Shown one piece after another: positions 5,893 through 6,053 of a DNA stretch of 6,053 nucleotides. The DNA is taken from NCBI GenBank assembly GCA_946613765.1, contig CAMOFW010000044.1, positions 1 to 6,053 on the forward strand, in the 5' to 3' direction. A program made the translations under genes and the position numbers. This stretch comes from an uncultured Mycoplasmatota bacterium (GTDB lineage Bacteria; Bacillota_I; Bacilli_A; RF39; UBA660). Within the stretch, counting starts at the first letter, position 1. Every line of letters starts with the position of its first letter. A model generated the notes under the pieces. The model had not been told where the DNA came from and did no database searches. It saw nothing but the letters and a program-made list of their open reading frames with translations.

Positions 5893-6045
5893 ACTAACCA
5901 TATAGTATCAGTAGGTAAAAATAATAGGTATGGTCATCCGAATAAAGAAGTATTAGATATTTTGAAAGATTCTATAATTTATAGAACAGATTGGAATGGT
6001 AGTATAGAGTTTAAGATATGTAAAGCAGGATTAAGAATTAAATAA
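5893..6045 (+). pseudogene. comEC: orphan second copy of the comEC 3' end
   Basis: In frame, this reads TNHIVSVGKNNRYGHPNKEV, then LDILKDSIIYRTDWNGSIEF, then KICKAGLRIK and stop (6043-6045). It matches the last about 50 residues of ComEC. There is no usable start or ribosome site, and it follows a terminator, so it is a remnant rather than a gene. Bases 5920-5974 are identical to 4364-4418. The next roughly 50 bases are only about three-quarters identical to the intact comEC end, and the final residues differ completely. It may be the original chromosomal comEC terminus displaced when the dinD cassette arrived, or a comEC piece brought in by it. Confidence 0.9.
5920..5974 (+). repeat. 55-bp direct repeat, right copy
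   Basis: Identical to 4364-4418, in the same orientation, 1556 bp downstream. Similarity continues on both sides but imperfectly: about 10 of the previous 12 bases and about three-quarters of the following 50. A perfect block inside diverged homologous flanks points to a crossover or attachment segment rather than a simple recent duplication. Confidence 0.97.
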
Positions 6046-6053
6046 ATAATGTT

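Noticed and set aside
4364..5974. the direct repeats as a CRISPR array or insertion sequence ends
   Set aside because: There are only two copies, they are coding comEC sequence, and there is no transposase or terminal inverted repeat.
5872..6045. the orphan comEC end as a small gene from TTG 5872
   Set aside because: The TTG lies within the terminator hairpin and has no ribosome site; the product would be an incomplete nuclease tail.

Overview
This window is very AT-rich, densely coding DNA from a low-GC Firmicutes-type bacterium. It has AT-rich codons, strong purine-rich ribosome binding sites, TGG for Trp and no in-frame TGA, so the standard code fits. An uncultured gut Bacilli or Erysipelotrichia-like lineage is my best guess. 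This is an inference from composition and gene content, not an identification.

Layout. (1) Positions 64-1431 encode a three-helix membrane protein with a Thr/Ser/Asn-rich, probably beta-helical outer domain, closed by a strong terminator. (2) The 399-base gap to comEA is not empty. It holds a candidate type I toxin-antitoxin locus: a consensus-like promoter, a leader hairpin that buries a Shine-Dalgarno sequence, a tiny hydrophobic reading frame (1554-1622, apparent ATA start), and a convergent antisense RNA of about 74 nt (1736-1663) with its own promoter and terminator. (3) comEA (1831-2478) and comEC (2447-4501) form an overlapping operon for uptake of transforming DNA. comEC uses a TTG start served by a Shine-Dalgarno inside comEA. 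(4) A dinD homologue (4518-5348) follows comEC by only 16 bases, then a DUF488-type gene (5383-5859) with its own extended -10 promoter and terminator. (5) Beyond that terminator lies an orphan second copy of the 3' end of comEC (about 5893-6045).

The central observation is that dinD and the DUF488 gene lie between two copies of the comEC 3' end. The copies share a perfect 55-bp direct repeat (4364-4418 and 5920-5974, spacing 1556 bp), flanked by clearly diverged but still homologous sequence. This is the footprint expected when an accessory cassette inserts at the 3' end of a gene and supplies a replacement end, so comEC stays intact. No recombinase is encoded between the repeats. The result puts dinD, whose E. 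coli homologue antagonises RecA filaments, directly behind the DNA-uptake channel whose incoming single strands are handled by RecA.
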